From positions 47,557,164-47,621,163 of the forward strand of contig JAAALK010000289.1 of the NCBI GenBank assembly GCA_019279435.1: a stretch of 64,000 bases of DNA, given 5' to 3'. How positions within the stretch are numbered: the stretch's first letter is position 1; each line of letters begins with the position of its first letter. Positions 55,701 through 64,000 of this stretch are shown in pieces. A program made the position numbers and the translations under genes. The notes below the pieces were generated by a model. That model ran no database searches, was not told the DNA's origin, and saw nothing but the letters and a program-made list of their open reading frames with translations. The stretch is from Zizania palustris. Its lineage: Eukaryota > Streptophyta > Magnoliopsida > Poales > Poaceae.

Positions 55701-56389
55701 ACTAAAAGAGGACAATGATCCGAGCCTACCATATTCAGCGTGTTAACCACAGACAAAGGGAAAGAGTTATCCCAACCGACCGACACCAAAACCCTATCAA
55801 GCACCTCCTGAGTCAGAACTGCGTGCCTGTTCGACCAAGTGAACTTGCACCCCACCCTCACAACTTCCCGCAACTCACAGTTGTTGATGAAATCGTTAAA
55901 GTTCCTCACCCACTTCCAATGAATAGCCCCTTTCGATTTTTCAGCTGCGCTACGAATAAAATTGAAATCGCCTCCAATCATACAAGGGACATTAAGCGAC
56001 TGAATCTTACTGGAGAGTTCTAGAATGAACCCGTATTTTAACCCCTCTACCACCGGACCATACACGGTAATCAGTTCCCAGCGAAATTTAGACAGCTTAA
56101 ATTCCAGAGAAATACTGATGAAGAACTCCCCCAGATCCATATTTACAACATTGAAAACATCTAAATTGACCCCCATAAGGATCCCCCGAGAATGACCAAC
56201 GGCCGGTTTAGTAAGCCAGTGAAAATCCCTCCCATGGCAAAAGCTATCTAACTCACGGGAGGAGAAAGAAACCCTAAGTGTCTCCTGCAAGCAAATGAAA
56301 TCACACCTGTGTCTGTGCAATAAATCTACCAAAAGCTTCCTTCTACCGCCATTACCCAGACCTCGGACGTTCCAAAAAACACCCTTCAT
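52733..56389 (-). CDS. LINE ORF2 protein (1218 aa): endonuclease and reverse transcriptase
   Basis: APE-type endonuclease at the N-terminus: FWNVRGLG, LQETL (Glu about 36), IGGDFNF (Asp141, Asn143), GSDHCPLLVDL. RT follows: SAPGPDGFSVSFYKVFW, FRPICLLNVCYKIITRVL, QSAFIPGRSIFEG, VVLKLDFEKAYDRVRWGF, RGVRQGDPLSPLLFNL and the catalytic YADD near residue 689 (54325-54314). The C-terminus carries a zf-RVT domain (AAPLKVKCFLWLALRGRIQV, CSFCGQLETVDHAMFHC). All key residues are present and the frame is unbroken. The enzyme would nick target DNA and prime cDNA synthesis there. Confidence 0.95.
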   Translation of the reverse strand: MKGVFWNVRGLGNGGRRKLLVDLLHRHRCDFICLQETLRVSFSSRELDSFCHGRDFHWLTKPAVGHSRGILMGVNLDVFNVVNMDLGEFFISISLEFKLSKFRWELITVYGPVVEGLKYGFILELSSKIQSLNVPCMIGGDFNFIRSAAEKSKGAIHWKWVRNFNDFINNCELREVVRVGCKFTWSNRHAVLTQEVLDRVLVSVGWDNSFPLSVVNTLNMVGSDHCPLLVDLDGQGEVIRRRFRFENSWLLMDDFKSWVRAQWPRRGRENILDFWKRQGQYLRKKLSGWGANVKKAQNLEKEDLLNKIKYLDEKADMGDLSCLEWEERYLADNKLSELFQAEAEFWQRRSGQQWLLLGDANTGYFHKIATGRKKRASIIKLEDDGVIYQNKVDLKNHIYDYYKKLFGAEPHLCLHLVGDFWGDRRRLDDNDNRELIKAFTLEELDVAFRGVKLHSAPGPDGFSVSFYKVFWDYFRTLFMEMLENLHNDTLDINRINYGEIVLLPKVRDACSIKQFRPICLLNVCYKIITRVLTLRISRIAHKIIDPCQSAFIPGRSIFEGIVTLHEILHETKSTKQRGVVLKLDFEKAYDRVRWGFLLEVLERKGFDPQWIGWVSRVISGGRVAININGEVGGFFRTYRGVRQGDPLSPLLFNLVGDALAEMFRRVKEKGLFKGLASHLVPGGVTHLQYADDTIVMMEFSEDNFVVVKFLLYCFEELSGLKINYQKCEVFTLGVSETEARRVSDVFNCKRGVFPITYLGLPVSHSKPAKSDFEAVVQKVEKKLSTWKCGHLSFGGRMVLLNSCLSSIPLYSMGVFQLPEAIHCQLDRIRSRFFWGGLGLNRKFHMVDWKMLCMPKHDGGLGFVDSRIMNSALLCKWLFWLVERKEGLCFDILRSKYAITGSLFGRIREKGSFFWSKLIKKRKLLQKMCMFKVGDGGATVFWDDCWLGDCPLKILFPCIYKVCVSPGELVKDVYEADWCIQFRRSLDPEELSQFNALRSMCHRISLTNSADQVTWALNKSGFTTKSLYNWLVFRGVKDDYLKFIWKCAAPLKVKCFLWLALRGRIQVGDALKKKNWSGDPACSFCGQLETVDHAMFHCALARFLWCWVRDALGWDSIPLTHHSVFRVLDRGLSEKKKSIILWILAAGMWAIWLTRNNFVFNKSLGANVLSLPYKMLAFVSQWKSLAPSKSLAEVSRNSVLLHAQTHLLTEVADRRRRTY

Positions 56390-56410
56390 TGACTAACTGC
56401 AGTAGTGTCC

Positions 56411-58771
56411 TCACTCCCAGCGTAATCCCCTATGGCCCCCCCCAGGTTCCACAGCGGCCTGATCCTGCGACCCTGTCTCGGCCCGTGGAACCAGACTATC
56501 ATGGATTTTTTCCCGGGCCAGGTAGGCGAGAGCCTGGGCCATTTCTTTAGCTTTTATCAACTCTAAATTGTGATCAATCTCCACCTCTGTCGCACCCAAT
56601 TGAACCCCCGCGTCTAGAGCTAAAGATTTTAAACAATCAGCAGGAACAGATTGAAACACAGTACACCGTAAAGTACCTGCCACGTCATCCCTCGTCTCAG
56701 CACGCAATTGAGCTTTAACGTGAATCGGCACACCATCCCTCCTAATGCGAGAGTTGTGACGAACAGCAACTGGGAGCATCTTTTTCTTCTTCCCACGCGC
56801 TGCCCTCGGCCGCACCCCCAACAACTGATGGTCATCCGGCACAGGATCTGATGCTACATCCCCCACATCATCAACCATATCAGTTTGATCAGGAAGGACC
56901 TCGTCAAAGCCATACATCATTTGCTGGACGGGCACTAGGGAGGAGGAAACCAATGTCTCACAGACTCCCTCCATCCCTGCCTCTGAGGTTTGCTTATCCA
57001 CCTCCTCACCCGTGAAACTTCTCAGGGCTTGCACACCAGACACACCCCCAACAACTTCCCCCATATCAGAAAACGGCTGATAGCAGCAAGAGAGAGGTAG
57101 AGGATCAGTTATATCAAGTTGATCACACTTGAGTAGATTGCTTCCTAAAGAGCCCCCCTCTCCGACTGGCTGGAAATAATGAGCCGGAAGATGAGATAGG
57201 ACATCATCTTCCGAACCGTCATCCGACATTGCATCATTACCAGCATCATCCCGAGCACCCTGGTTGGACTGAGAATGAACATCCCCCTTACCCTGCGAAG
57301 AGTCCGGTTGAACAGCCTTGCCTTTAGAGGAATCATCCGCGACACCCCGTTTGTCTTGAGTACCCATATTATCACCTCTAATCTTAGCATTATCAGGCTT
57401 TGGCTTATCATTCTTGACACCTTCCAACTCCAGCACCCATTTAATTTTGTAGCCCATAGTGTTCACGAAAATCTCGGAATAGCCTCCAATCTTCCACGTA
57501 TCTCTACATGCAATCTTGAATCTCACTGGACCAGAACCATTCAGACTATCAGAGTCAATCTCCTGAAGGAACCCCACAAGCTTTGCAATACTGGAAATAT
57601 GTGGAACTTCTCTGGCAATCTGAGGCACCCCAAAAGCCTTGACCCAGACCGACATCAACTGTGATGTAGCATTCAACGCCCGCTCAGAAACGCGGATGTT
57701 AGCCCTGATGTTAAACTTCTGAAACTCAAAACATTTCAACCGGGCTAACTCCCATCTCGCCTCCGTTGAGGGAAACTCGATCAGATATTGATGCCTATCA
57801 ACTTGCAAGACACTCCATTCCCAGTTAACGGCATATAGATGTTTTAATTCCACCAGAATCTTAGTTTCAGAGCACTCACCATCTTCAACAGTCAAAATAC
57901 CAGTAACAGCAGATTTGCCCAACACAGCCCCAGAAACCCCTATGGCCAAATGATGGAAGGCTTGATTTGGGATCCCAAAACCACATAGCTCTAAAGATGG
58001 CGCCGGTGACCCCAATTTCTGAACCTCCATCAAAGGGCATTTTGAAGAGATATGCCCAATCTGTTTACAGGCGAAGCACAACGTGGGATTAACACATTGC
58101 GCCTGGTGATGCCCAGCCAAACCACAGTTGAAGCAAATCATCTCATCTGGCTTCCCCTCACGCAAATTCCTCATCTCTTTCCGCAGCTGAGAACTCCCTA
58201 GACCATCTTCGCGCTTCCATACATAAGACCTCTCCTCATTTCGAGAAGAATCAACCGGTTTTCGGTCCCAATCCTTCCAACCAGAACCTCTTCCTCCAAA
58301 ATCACCCCCAAATCCGTGATCCCGATCACCCCTCCCAGCATCCCGATCAAACAGCCGGCGCTTGCCTCCTCTTCCATCCTGCCCCTTCCGATCCATACTC
58401 CCAACCCTCACAACCTCAGAGAAAGAACGCTGGTCGACGAACCTGGGAACGGCTCGACGGAGCTTCACCGCCTGCGCCCCAAATCTACGCACCTCGCTTC
58501 GAGAAGCCGGAAACCCTAACTCAATGTTCTGAAGAGAGAGCGGAGTGTCCCGACGCACCCAGACCCATCGCGGAAAATCTGGCGACCAGGAATGGTTATA
58601 CCAATCTGCCAGGTCCAGTCCCGCACATGGGCTCCCCAAGCAATCCTCCTGGGCCTGGAGGGAGGCCTGCTCCACCCCCAACGAACCCGGGCCAAGCACC
58701 CCACGGAGGGTGACACGACGATCTAACGAGGAAGATGGGTCGCCCGGGCCTTCGCCAGACGAGACGCTCAT
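56411..58771 (-). CDS. LINE ORF1 protein (786 aa), nucleic-acid binding
   Basis: A basic Gly/Arg/Asp-rich stretch (about residues 125-190) precedes two zinc knuckles, CFNCGLAGHHQAQC and CFACKQIGHISSKCP (about 215-250). Next comes a DUF4283-like region (LMSVWVKAFGVPQIAREVPH, RFKIACRDTWKIGGYSEIFV) and an acidic Ser/Asp/Gly-rich C-terminal half with basic RPRAARGKKKKMLP near the end. ORF1 proteins bind the element RNA and form the ribonucleoprotein. Complete frame; the Met at 58771 is the first after the insertion end. Confidence 0.85.
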   Translation of the reverse strand: MSVSSGEGPGDPSSSLDRRVTLRGVLGPGSLGVEQASLQAQEDCLGSPCAGLDLADWYNHSWSPDFPRWVWVRRDTPLSLQNIELGFPASRSEVRRFGAQAVKLRRAVPRFVDQRSFSEVVRVGSMDRKGQDGRGGKRRLFDRDAGRGDRDHGFGGDFGGRGSGWKDWDRKPVDSSRNEERSYVWKREDGLGSSQLRKEMRNLREGKPDEMICFNCGLAGHHQAQCVNPTLCFACKQIGHISSKCPLMEVQKLGSPAPSLELCGFGIPNQAFHHLAIGVSGAVLGKSAVTGILTVEDGECSETKILVELKHLYAVNWEWSVLQVDRHQYLIEFPSTEARWELARLKCFEFQKFNIRANIRVSERALNATSQLMSVWVKAFGVPQIAREVPHISSIAKLVGFLQEIDSDSLNGSGPVRFKIACRDTWKIGGYSEIFVNTMGYKIKWVLELEGVKNDKPKPDNAKIRGDNMGTQDKRGVADDSSKGKAVQPDSSQGKGDVHSQSNQGARDDAGNDAMSDDGSEDDVLSHLPAHYFQPVGEGGSLGSNLLKCDQLDITDPLPLSCCYQPFSDMGEVVGGVSGVQALRSFTGEEVDKQTSEAGMEGVCETLVSSSLVPVQQMMYGFDEVLPDQTDMVDDVGDVASDPVPDDHQLLGVRPRAARGKKKKMLPVAVRHNSRIRRDGVPIHVKAQLRAETRDDVAGTLRCTVFQSVPADCLKSLALDAGVQLGATEVEIDHNLELIKAKEMAQALAYLAREKIHDSLVPRAETGSQDQAAVEPGGGHRGLRWE

Positions 58772-58801
58772 TTTTCACTCAAAATACCAACAGCGTATTT
58801 A

Positions 58802-59100
58802 CGCTGTGTAATAAATACGATGTACGGCGTCACCGCCCACCGCCGGCAATCGCGTTTCTCTCCGAGCACCTCGGCGTCGCAGTCGGGGAGCCAACTCGGC
58901 GGCGGGATATCCCCGATCGATGTGACTCCTCCATCCGGAGACCGCCTCCGCCGGCGAACCTGGTGAGGATTCGCGCGGCCCTCCCATCCTATCCGATGTA
59001 CAAACACATCATTACCATTTTGCTTGCCGCGCCTGCTGCTTGGTCTAGCGGAATACACGATTATGATTGTTGATGCCATGATGCAGTAATGGTGTACAGC
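58802..59100 (+). other. GC-rich exon-like segment beside the LINE
   Basis: High-GC stretch (58830-58970) ending in CCTG|GTGAGG, a good plant splice donor. No convincing protein on either strand. It may be a 5' exon of an unidentified transcript cut by the LINE, or a gene fragment. Confidence 0.3.
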
Positions 59101-59869
59101 TGATTAGGGATTAGATCATACATGGTGAACATTCAGGTTTGTTCCTATGGATTGGGATTAGATCCGAATCAATCGGAATTTTAGGGAAGCTGAGCTGCCT
59201 GATATTTTTAGTTAAGTTGATTGATCTGCCCGAAATCCTCATCCATCCGAAAATTAAGCTCTTAGGTAAGAATCAAACGTAAAGGGGGGAAGCAGTGGAT
59301 TCTTGTCGTTTGGTGCAAGGACATGGGGGAAGGCACACATGCAGAAATCCCTTTTGCCATTTCTTGTGGATGTTCCTCTAGATACATTGGGTATCTCCCT
59401 TTTATGCACTACAGTGTACAGTTAGGAGGGTTTCATTGTTCTACATGGTGGCACACAACAATATCTAACAAACTTCATGTCTTGGAGATTGCATTCCACA
59501 AAAAGTGCACATCATGAGGTGCCAGAAAGCGCATTTAGTGGATAAAGCTTTTTCTCTTAGTTGGGGGTTTGTCCAGCTGGCCCTAGTTTCAGGGATAGAT
59601 TGGCTTGTGAGTGCCCTGGTACTTATCAATATGACTCTCAATCTTACTGCTTACATAACAATCTACTACATATTTTTTGATATGGAAAACAATATGATAC
59701 TAATACTTTCAGGGAAATGCATTTGGTTTATTGTAGATGTTCTATGTGTAACTAGTGTAGTAATGGAGCCTTCATCCACAACTAGCGATGTCACAAACAA
59801 CGTTGACATCAGGGGAAGAATATTGAAGGGCTTTTATTTATCACATCGGGACAATGAGAGCTGAATTTT
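59101..59869. other. Intergenic; 3' flank of the RCN-like gene
   Basis: No gene or repeat recognised. The last 100-200 bp (59700-59869) should contain the 3' UTR of the minus-strand gene that ends at 59870. Confidence 0.4.
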
Positions 59870-60833
59870 TCAGCGTCTCCTGGCAGCAGTCTCTCTTTGA
59901 GCATTGAAGTAGACAGCAGCCACAGGAAGGCCAAGTTCATTCTCTTCAGCAAACTGGCGCGTGTTGAAATGATCCCTAAAGGTTGGAACAACCACAGCCT
60001 GCCTGCGCTTCTGCTTGAAGAGCACAAAAATGAATCTGTGGATACCAATGCTGGGTTTCGGGCTCTCATAGCTTATGACTTCCCTTCCTGCAATTCAAAT
60101 GGCAGACATATGTATTTTTGAAAGAACAAATGCATTCAGAGTATGAAACAAACTAGTACAATTTAGGGAGAGGACCTACCAAAAGAAGCATCTGTTGTTC
60201 CAGGTATATCAGTAACAATCCTGCATAAGTGTTAATGTTAAGATTTACTGATTTGGCCACACCATTTTCATTATAACTGTTCAGATTCAGAAGTATGTTG
60301 GTTTTTGGAAGAAATAATTTTCTTATTTAGAAATATGGTACAAATACTATCTCCATCAGATACATAAATTGTTATCTTGTGAATCACTAATCACCAATTG
60401 GATGCAAATTTATGGCTTTTGGATAGTAAGTGTTGAAGGTTACCAGTGTAGGTACTCCCTTAGATATGGATCACTTGGTCCTGGCACATCTGGGTCTGTC
60501 ATAACCTGAAACATTCATAAATCAGAATTATGGTCAATTAGGGAATAAAGTATGTAATATACTCAAAAGTCAAAACCAAGTAGGCAAGTATGGAATTCCC
60601 AGGAGGCCAGGATTGAGCTGACTGCTCCATACCAATGTGAAGAAAGAACGCATATCACCCCCCTGGACCTCGACTCTTGGTTTTGATATAACTGATGATG
60701 GGTAGAGTTCATGGCCATTATAGACAAGCTTGTTTGAATTGTAGGTCACAATCATCTTCATGCATGGGTTAAATGAGTCAAGAACTTCTCCAATGACTCG
60801 TCCAACGATAAGAGGCTCCACAGACCTAGACAT
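59870..60833 (-). CDS. TFL1/CENTRORADIALIS-like PEBP protein (RCN type), 173 aa, complete
   Basis: Four exons on the minus strand: 60833-60633, 60505-60444, 60220-60180, 60087-59870 (201, 62, 41, 218 nt), all with GT-AG introns. This exon pattern is that of plant FT/TFL1 genes. Start [20 protein letters not shown]; ligand-pocket block [30 protein letters not shown]; end [12 protein letters not shown]. The fourth-exon loop has RDHFNTRQF with the Asp typical of TFL1 proteins, so by most features it is a TFL1/CEN homologue. Such proteins repress flowering and keep meristems indeterminate through FD-type bZIP factors and 14-3-3 proteins. Odd point: residue 85 is Tyr (REYLHW, codon 60454-60452), as in FT, not the His of TFL1. 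Which RCN member it is cannot be decided here. Confidence 0.95.
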
Positions 60834-60957
60834 GGTTGAAGCCTTGGAAGGACAAGTAATTATATTTTTGGAATTAAATGCTCTGGCTAGTTAATGGCAA
60901 TCCTAATGCACTTCATGCTCCCTTGGCTGCTTATTGGGCATTGTAGAGTTATGAGCC

Positions 60958-60968
60958 TCTATTTATAG
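60958..60968 (-). promoter_or_regulatory. TATA box of the RCN-like gene
   Basis: CCTATAAATAGAGGC on the minus strand, about 125-135 bp before the ATG at 60833. It predicts a transcription start near 60930 and a leader of roughly 100 nt. Confidence 0.65.
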
Positions 60969-61330
60969 GAGCAAGAAGCATGCTGTCCACGCTCAGAAAA
61001 GAATGCTAGGCATGTGTAGTGAGTGTTTTAGTTGGGTATGCTGTCAGCTGTGGAAGTAATTTAAAAAAACCACAAAAAGGGTCTAATGGCTTTTTGCAAT
61101 ACAGCCAACCAACTGAACCAAGGGTCTTGTTTCTTCTGTAAAAGTTGTTGACAGAATCTATAAAAGCAATACTTCATCTTCATGTATCTTCTTTCAACTT
61201 GTAGACTTGTAGGGTTGATATGGATTTTTTCCCACCAGAATCGTAAGATATGAATGATCATGATTACAAATTTGCACAATTGTTTGATCTTGTTTATTCA
61301 TATGCCTCTCTTCAGTGCATTTATTTGACT

Positions 61331-61500
61331 GTTTTTTTCTTGAACGTGCAGGAGAGTTGCGTGTCATTTCATTTAATAAGAAGATAAAAGAACAAGTACA
61401 ACAAAACATCCACTCAACTTCACCCAAAAACACAACACAGCACCCAAACCAACAGAAAATTAAAAACACCAGAAACTAAAACAGAGCAACCCTGTCTTGA
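61331..61500 (-). mobile_element. LINE 3'-end fragment (5'-truncated copy)
   Basis: The minus strand reads TTCTTATTAAATGAAATGAC, then CGCAACTCTCCTGCACGTTC and AAGAAAAAAAC. This AATGAAATGACACGCAGCTCTCCTG-type tail with an A-rich end is common at 3' ends of grass LINEs. The 5' breakpoint is near 61500; the TSD was not resolved. Confidence 0.5.
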
Positions 61501-63652
61501 AAGAGCTATCTAGCCAAAAGACTTCTTTTGCACCAGCAGAACCCCAGTAGATCACTTATTTTTTGTTTTTATTACCATGAAATTTTCTCATTATATGTTC
61601 ATAATTTTTAATAAAATATAATGATATGACATATTTTTAAATTTTAATGGAAATCATATTAATACCATTTTACATGACAAATCGAACTACTTAGCTTAGA
61701 TCGCAATCATTCCAAATTATCATTAAAGAATAGAGGGAGTATCATAGATCAATAATACCTATGTTATTTCTTTATGAAACATTAGGCACATTCAGGCAAT
61801 CGGATCTCTGAAGATTATGTTGCTGAACCTATCTTGTAGTGGTTGTGAAAAGGTGCTCATGCTCCTATGTGTAAGGTCTGTACAAGCACGACAATGCAAT
61901 CTGTATAATTTGTTGTAATTTGGCGTGCTATTTAAGAAAATTAGATGAGCTATTACACAGAATTTTTTTTCTTGACAATGCATTAACAGATGAATTTTGG
62001 AGATGGCGCTTTAAACAACTTACCAAAAAGAAATATGTAGATAAAATGGAAAAACACTTCTAGAGTGATGCCTTTCCTAAATTACAAATTCTTTTTTGCT
62101 GGCTAGATTTGATGTTTGCTAGTGAATCATTAAGACCTGGCTTGCTAAGATTCTTATCCTCCTGTTTTTAATGGCCTTTGTTATATAGGAGGCAGACACA
62201 TTCCACACTGTCCTCGTGGAGGCCTCTTAACCCTCAAATGTTTGTCTTTGCAGCCTTGTTTGTCTGGGTAAGCCTCACTTAGGTCTTATTTTTCTGTTAA
62301 GGAAAAGGCAAGCTATTGAGTTCAAATGCTGTTGGAATCTTTCCCCAAGGCCCAAACTGTGGTACCAACAGCCAACTGGATTACCATTATTATCTGTTTA
62401 TTCTCTCCTTCTGTGTGCCATGGAAACACAACATGGAAGAGAATAAAGGAATGGTATGCAGCATCGCACTGCTACCACCACTTTATTGTGTAGGGGGTGC
62501 TGTCTACTGTTAGTGCTGAGATGCCACTTCAATGATAAAAAGATCATAGGTTGTTCTTGATTGAGGAATTAAAAATATTTCTTGATTGCCAAAGTAGAGG
62601 AGCCAAGTACAGTTTTTTTGCATTGTTCTGTTTTGGTCTAACGCCATTATGTTTTCTTGACACTTGTGCAAGTATAAATAGTGGAGTGAAGTACAGCTTG
62701 GCAACATTTTTCTTCTAATGCCATGATAGTTGCTTGACACACAGCTGAATTTGTGGAGTCTCATAACTACAGGTTGGCAACTAATGGTTACTGATCTGTG
62801 ATGGTAGGGGGTACATCTTTTGCTTGGTGTGCTGCGAGTTACCATTGTGTTTCTTAGATGAATATTTCTTCACCTGTTTAGTCAGAAGTAATTCTTCACT
62901 AGTGACAGGAGGTTAGCATTGCTTATCAATATTATCCTGCTTTGTTAATGTGTTCTATAACCCTTACATGCCATAAACACTTTCCACTTCCATGCAGATG
63001 TTGATGTTTTCTGTTTGCTGTCAAATTTGTTACTTAATAAAAAGGAGACACCCACTGAGCCGAAAGATGCAGAGCGGTAAGCTACCAGTGTTTTAAAATT
63101 TTATTTTTGAAGACTAAGTTACCTGAATACATATTAGTGGGAGGATCATTGTGGGACAATGCAGGTAGGCAATTAGATATTCAGATCATGACAGGGTGAC
63201 TCTAGAGGAAGAGCCATGCCCCAAAGAATCTCAATGGATCAATGTGTCGCCACTTGATTGAGTATGAGTCAGCTCACAAGATAATAACACTCCATATCAA
63301 CTTTTGTCTATCAATGATGCGGTCAATGGCCAAGAGTGGTGGATATAATAAGTTTCTCCAACCAGTAAACAATGACATTTTTCATCTTTCATGGGATAAT
63401 ATTTCAATACGTACTGAATTGGCAGATCCTGACGCACATTGCAAGTGTTCACCAAATTCCACAACTACTCTGGCAGCAGTCATCTAGTTACATCTGTTGT
63501 TGGGCCTCCAATCCAAACACATGGCTTTTTTGGTTGATTATCTGCACTAGTTTCGTTAAAGAGGACGGTTATCCATGCCCCAGAAAGTTCCGGTGAATAT
63601 CCATCGGTTTGACCATTTTAAATTTGTATCTATTAAAAAAAATATTCATATC

Positions 63653-63654
<2 letters not shown>
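61501..63654. other. Intergenic; no gene recognised
   Basis: AT-rich. Near 61600-61745 a decayed MITE-like stretch ends GAATAGAGGGAGTAT (half a Stowaway end). At 62580-62790 a loosely repeated phrase (AAGTACAG..TTGGCAAC, GCCAT.AT.GTTTCTTGACAC) occurs two or three times. Nothing else supported. Confidence 0.4.

Positions 63655-63731
<77 letters not shown>
63655..63731. repeat. (AT)n microsatellite, about 38 units
   Basis: Uninterrupted AT alternation directly left of a small palindromic element. Confidence 0.95.
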
Positions 63732-63732
<1 letters not shown>

Positions 63733-63875
63733 GGGAACGCTATTCTACACTATGGGTGTAAATGCTATTCTACACCGATCATCCCAATCGTGCCCACCCC
63801 CCACCCAATCTCAACCCCTCCATTCCACGTCGGTGTAGAATAGCATTCTACACCCGTGGTGTAGAATAGCATTTG
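63732..63875. mobile_element. Small palindromic MITE inside a TA microsatellite (Micron-like)
   Basis: 144 bp. Left arm AACGCTATTCTACAC, ATGGGTGTAAATGCTATTC, TACACCGA; inverted right arm AAATGCTATTCTACACCACG, GGTGTAGAATGCTATTCTAC, ACCGACG. (TA)n lies on both sides. Rice Micron elements are known to sit in (TA)n tracts. The family assignment rests on that context only. Confidence 0.55.

Positions 63876-63902
<27 letters not shown>
63876..63902. repeat. (TA)n microsatellite, right part
   Basis: About 13 TA units continuing the tract of 63655-63731 beyond the MITE. Confidence 0.95.
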
Positions 63903-63909
<7 letters not shown>

Positions 63910-64000
63910 GGTACCATTTTCCCTTCAAATACATATTTATGTGGGTAAAATATACCCCATCAACAAGCATCACATACAAAAGAGATTAACAAATAACAAT

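Larger units (their letters stand above)
52408..58786 (-). mobile_element. LINE (non-LTR retrotransposon) with two open ORFs
   Basis: 6.4-kb minus-strand insertion between perfect 15-bp repeats CCAACAGCGTATTTA (52393-52407, 58787-58801). ORF1 (58771-56411) and ORF2 (56389-52733) are both open, 21 bp apart. The 3' UTR is about 325 bp. The 5' UTR is only 15 bp, so the copy may be slightly 5'-truncated. The 3' end on the coding strand shows GTCTG followed by a T-run instead of poly(A). The domain set fits plant L1-clade elements. Confidence 0.95.

Noticed and set aside
53102..57664. Plus-strand ORFs opposite the LINE
   Set aside because: They run antisense to intact ORF1 and ORF2 and carry no recognisable domain.
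59870..60833. FT (florigen) gene, because of Tyr85
   Set aside because: The N-terminus MSRSVEPL, the RDHFNTRQF loop with Asp and the RETAARRR end are TFL1/CEN type; only residue 85 is FT-like.

Overview
The window is nuclear plant DNA, most probably from a rice (Oryza) or a close grass. Evidence: multi-exon genes with plant splice sites, a GC-rich single-exon gene typical of grasses, a TFL1/CENTRORADIALIS-class gene whose exon lengths (201, 62, 41 and 218 nt) are those of the rice RCN family, Stowaway-type MITEs, and grass copia, gypsy, Helitron, MULE, hAT and LINE elements. All calls come from reading the sequence; no database was searched.

Layout. (1) 1-712, minus strand: 5' part of an alpha/beta-hydrolase gene leaving the window on the left, with one GC-AG intron. 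(2) 713-4530: AT-rich intergenic DNA with two copies of one MITE-like family, a 5S rRNA-derived sequence and degenerate Stowaway remains. (3) 4531-5700, plus strand: intact single-exon sialyltransferase-like (GT29) gene. (4) 6531-12687: minus-strand Ty1/copia element with 413/410-bp LTRs, CAAAG target-site duplication (TSD) and decayed coding region, probably inside an older hAT-like element. (5) 13437-15974: two Stowaway-like MITEs, unrecognised sequence, then a small LITTLE ZIPPER-like leucine-zipper gene with a broken or unresolved frame. (6) 15916-48073: a Helitron zone. Two RepHel remnants lie head to head (copy 1 minus, copy 2 plus; centre about 44868). Copy 1 is split by a 25-kb chromovirus-type gypsy element A (16151-41113, TSD GGTAG). 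A contains two copia elements of one family, C (20822-26501, TSD TCTCT) and B (27077-40319, TSD CTCAC). B contains gypsy D (30524-38156, TSD ACGAG, 911-bp LTRs) and a 3'-truncated copia E (27637-30327). Insertion depth reaches four: D in B in A in Helitron. Two smaller elements (8- and 9-bp TSDs) also sit in copy 1, and a partial gypsy-type element G sits in copy 2. (7) 48500-52400: hAT-like elements, a MULE with Pack-MULE-like structure, a tandem duplication and an inverted repeat. (8) 52408-58786, minus strand: LINE with both ORFs open and a perfect 15-bp TSD. (9) 59870-60833, minus strand: complete four-exon TFL1/CEN-like (RCN-type) gene with a TATA box; it encodes Tyr85 where TFL1-class proteins have His. 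(10) 61000-64000: intergenic DNA with a LINE tail and a MITE inside a TA microsatellite.

Only four host genes are supported: the hydrolase, the STLP, the possible LITTLE ZIPPER and the RCN-like gene. They show no common pathway. The rest is a transposon-built block whose insertion order can be read from its TSDs. The points most worth checking are the Tyr85 RCN-like allele, the head-to-head Helitron palindrome, the fully open LINE with an atypical 3' end, and the small leucine-zipper gene abutting the Helitron end.
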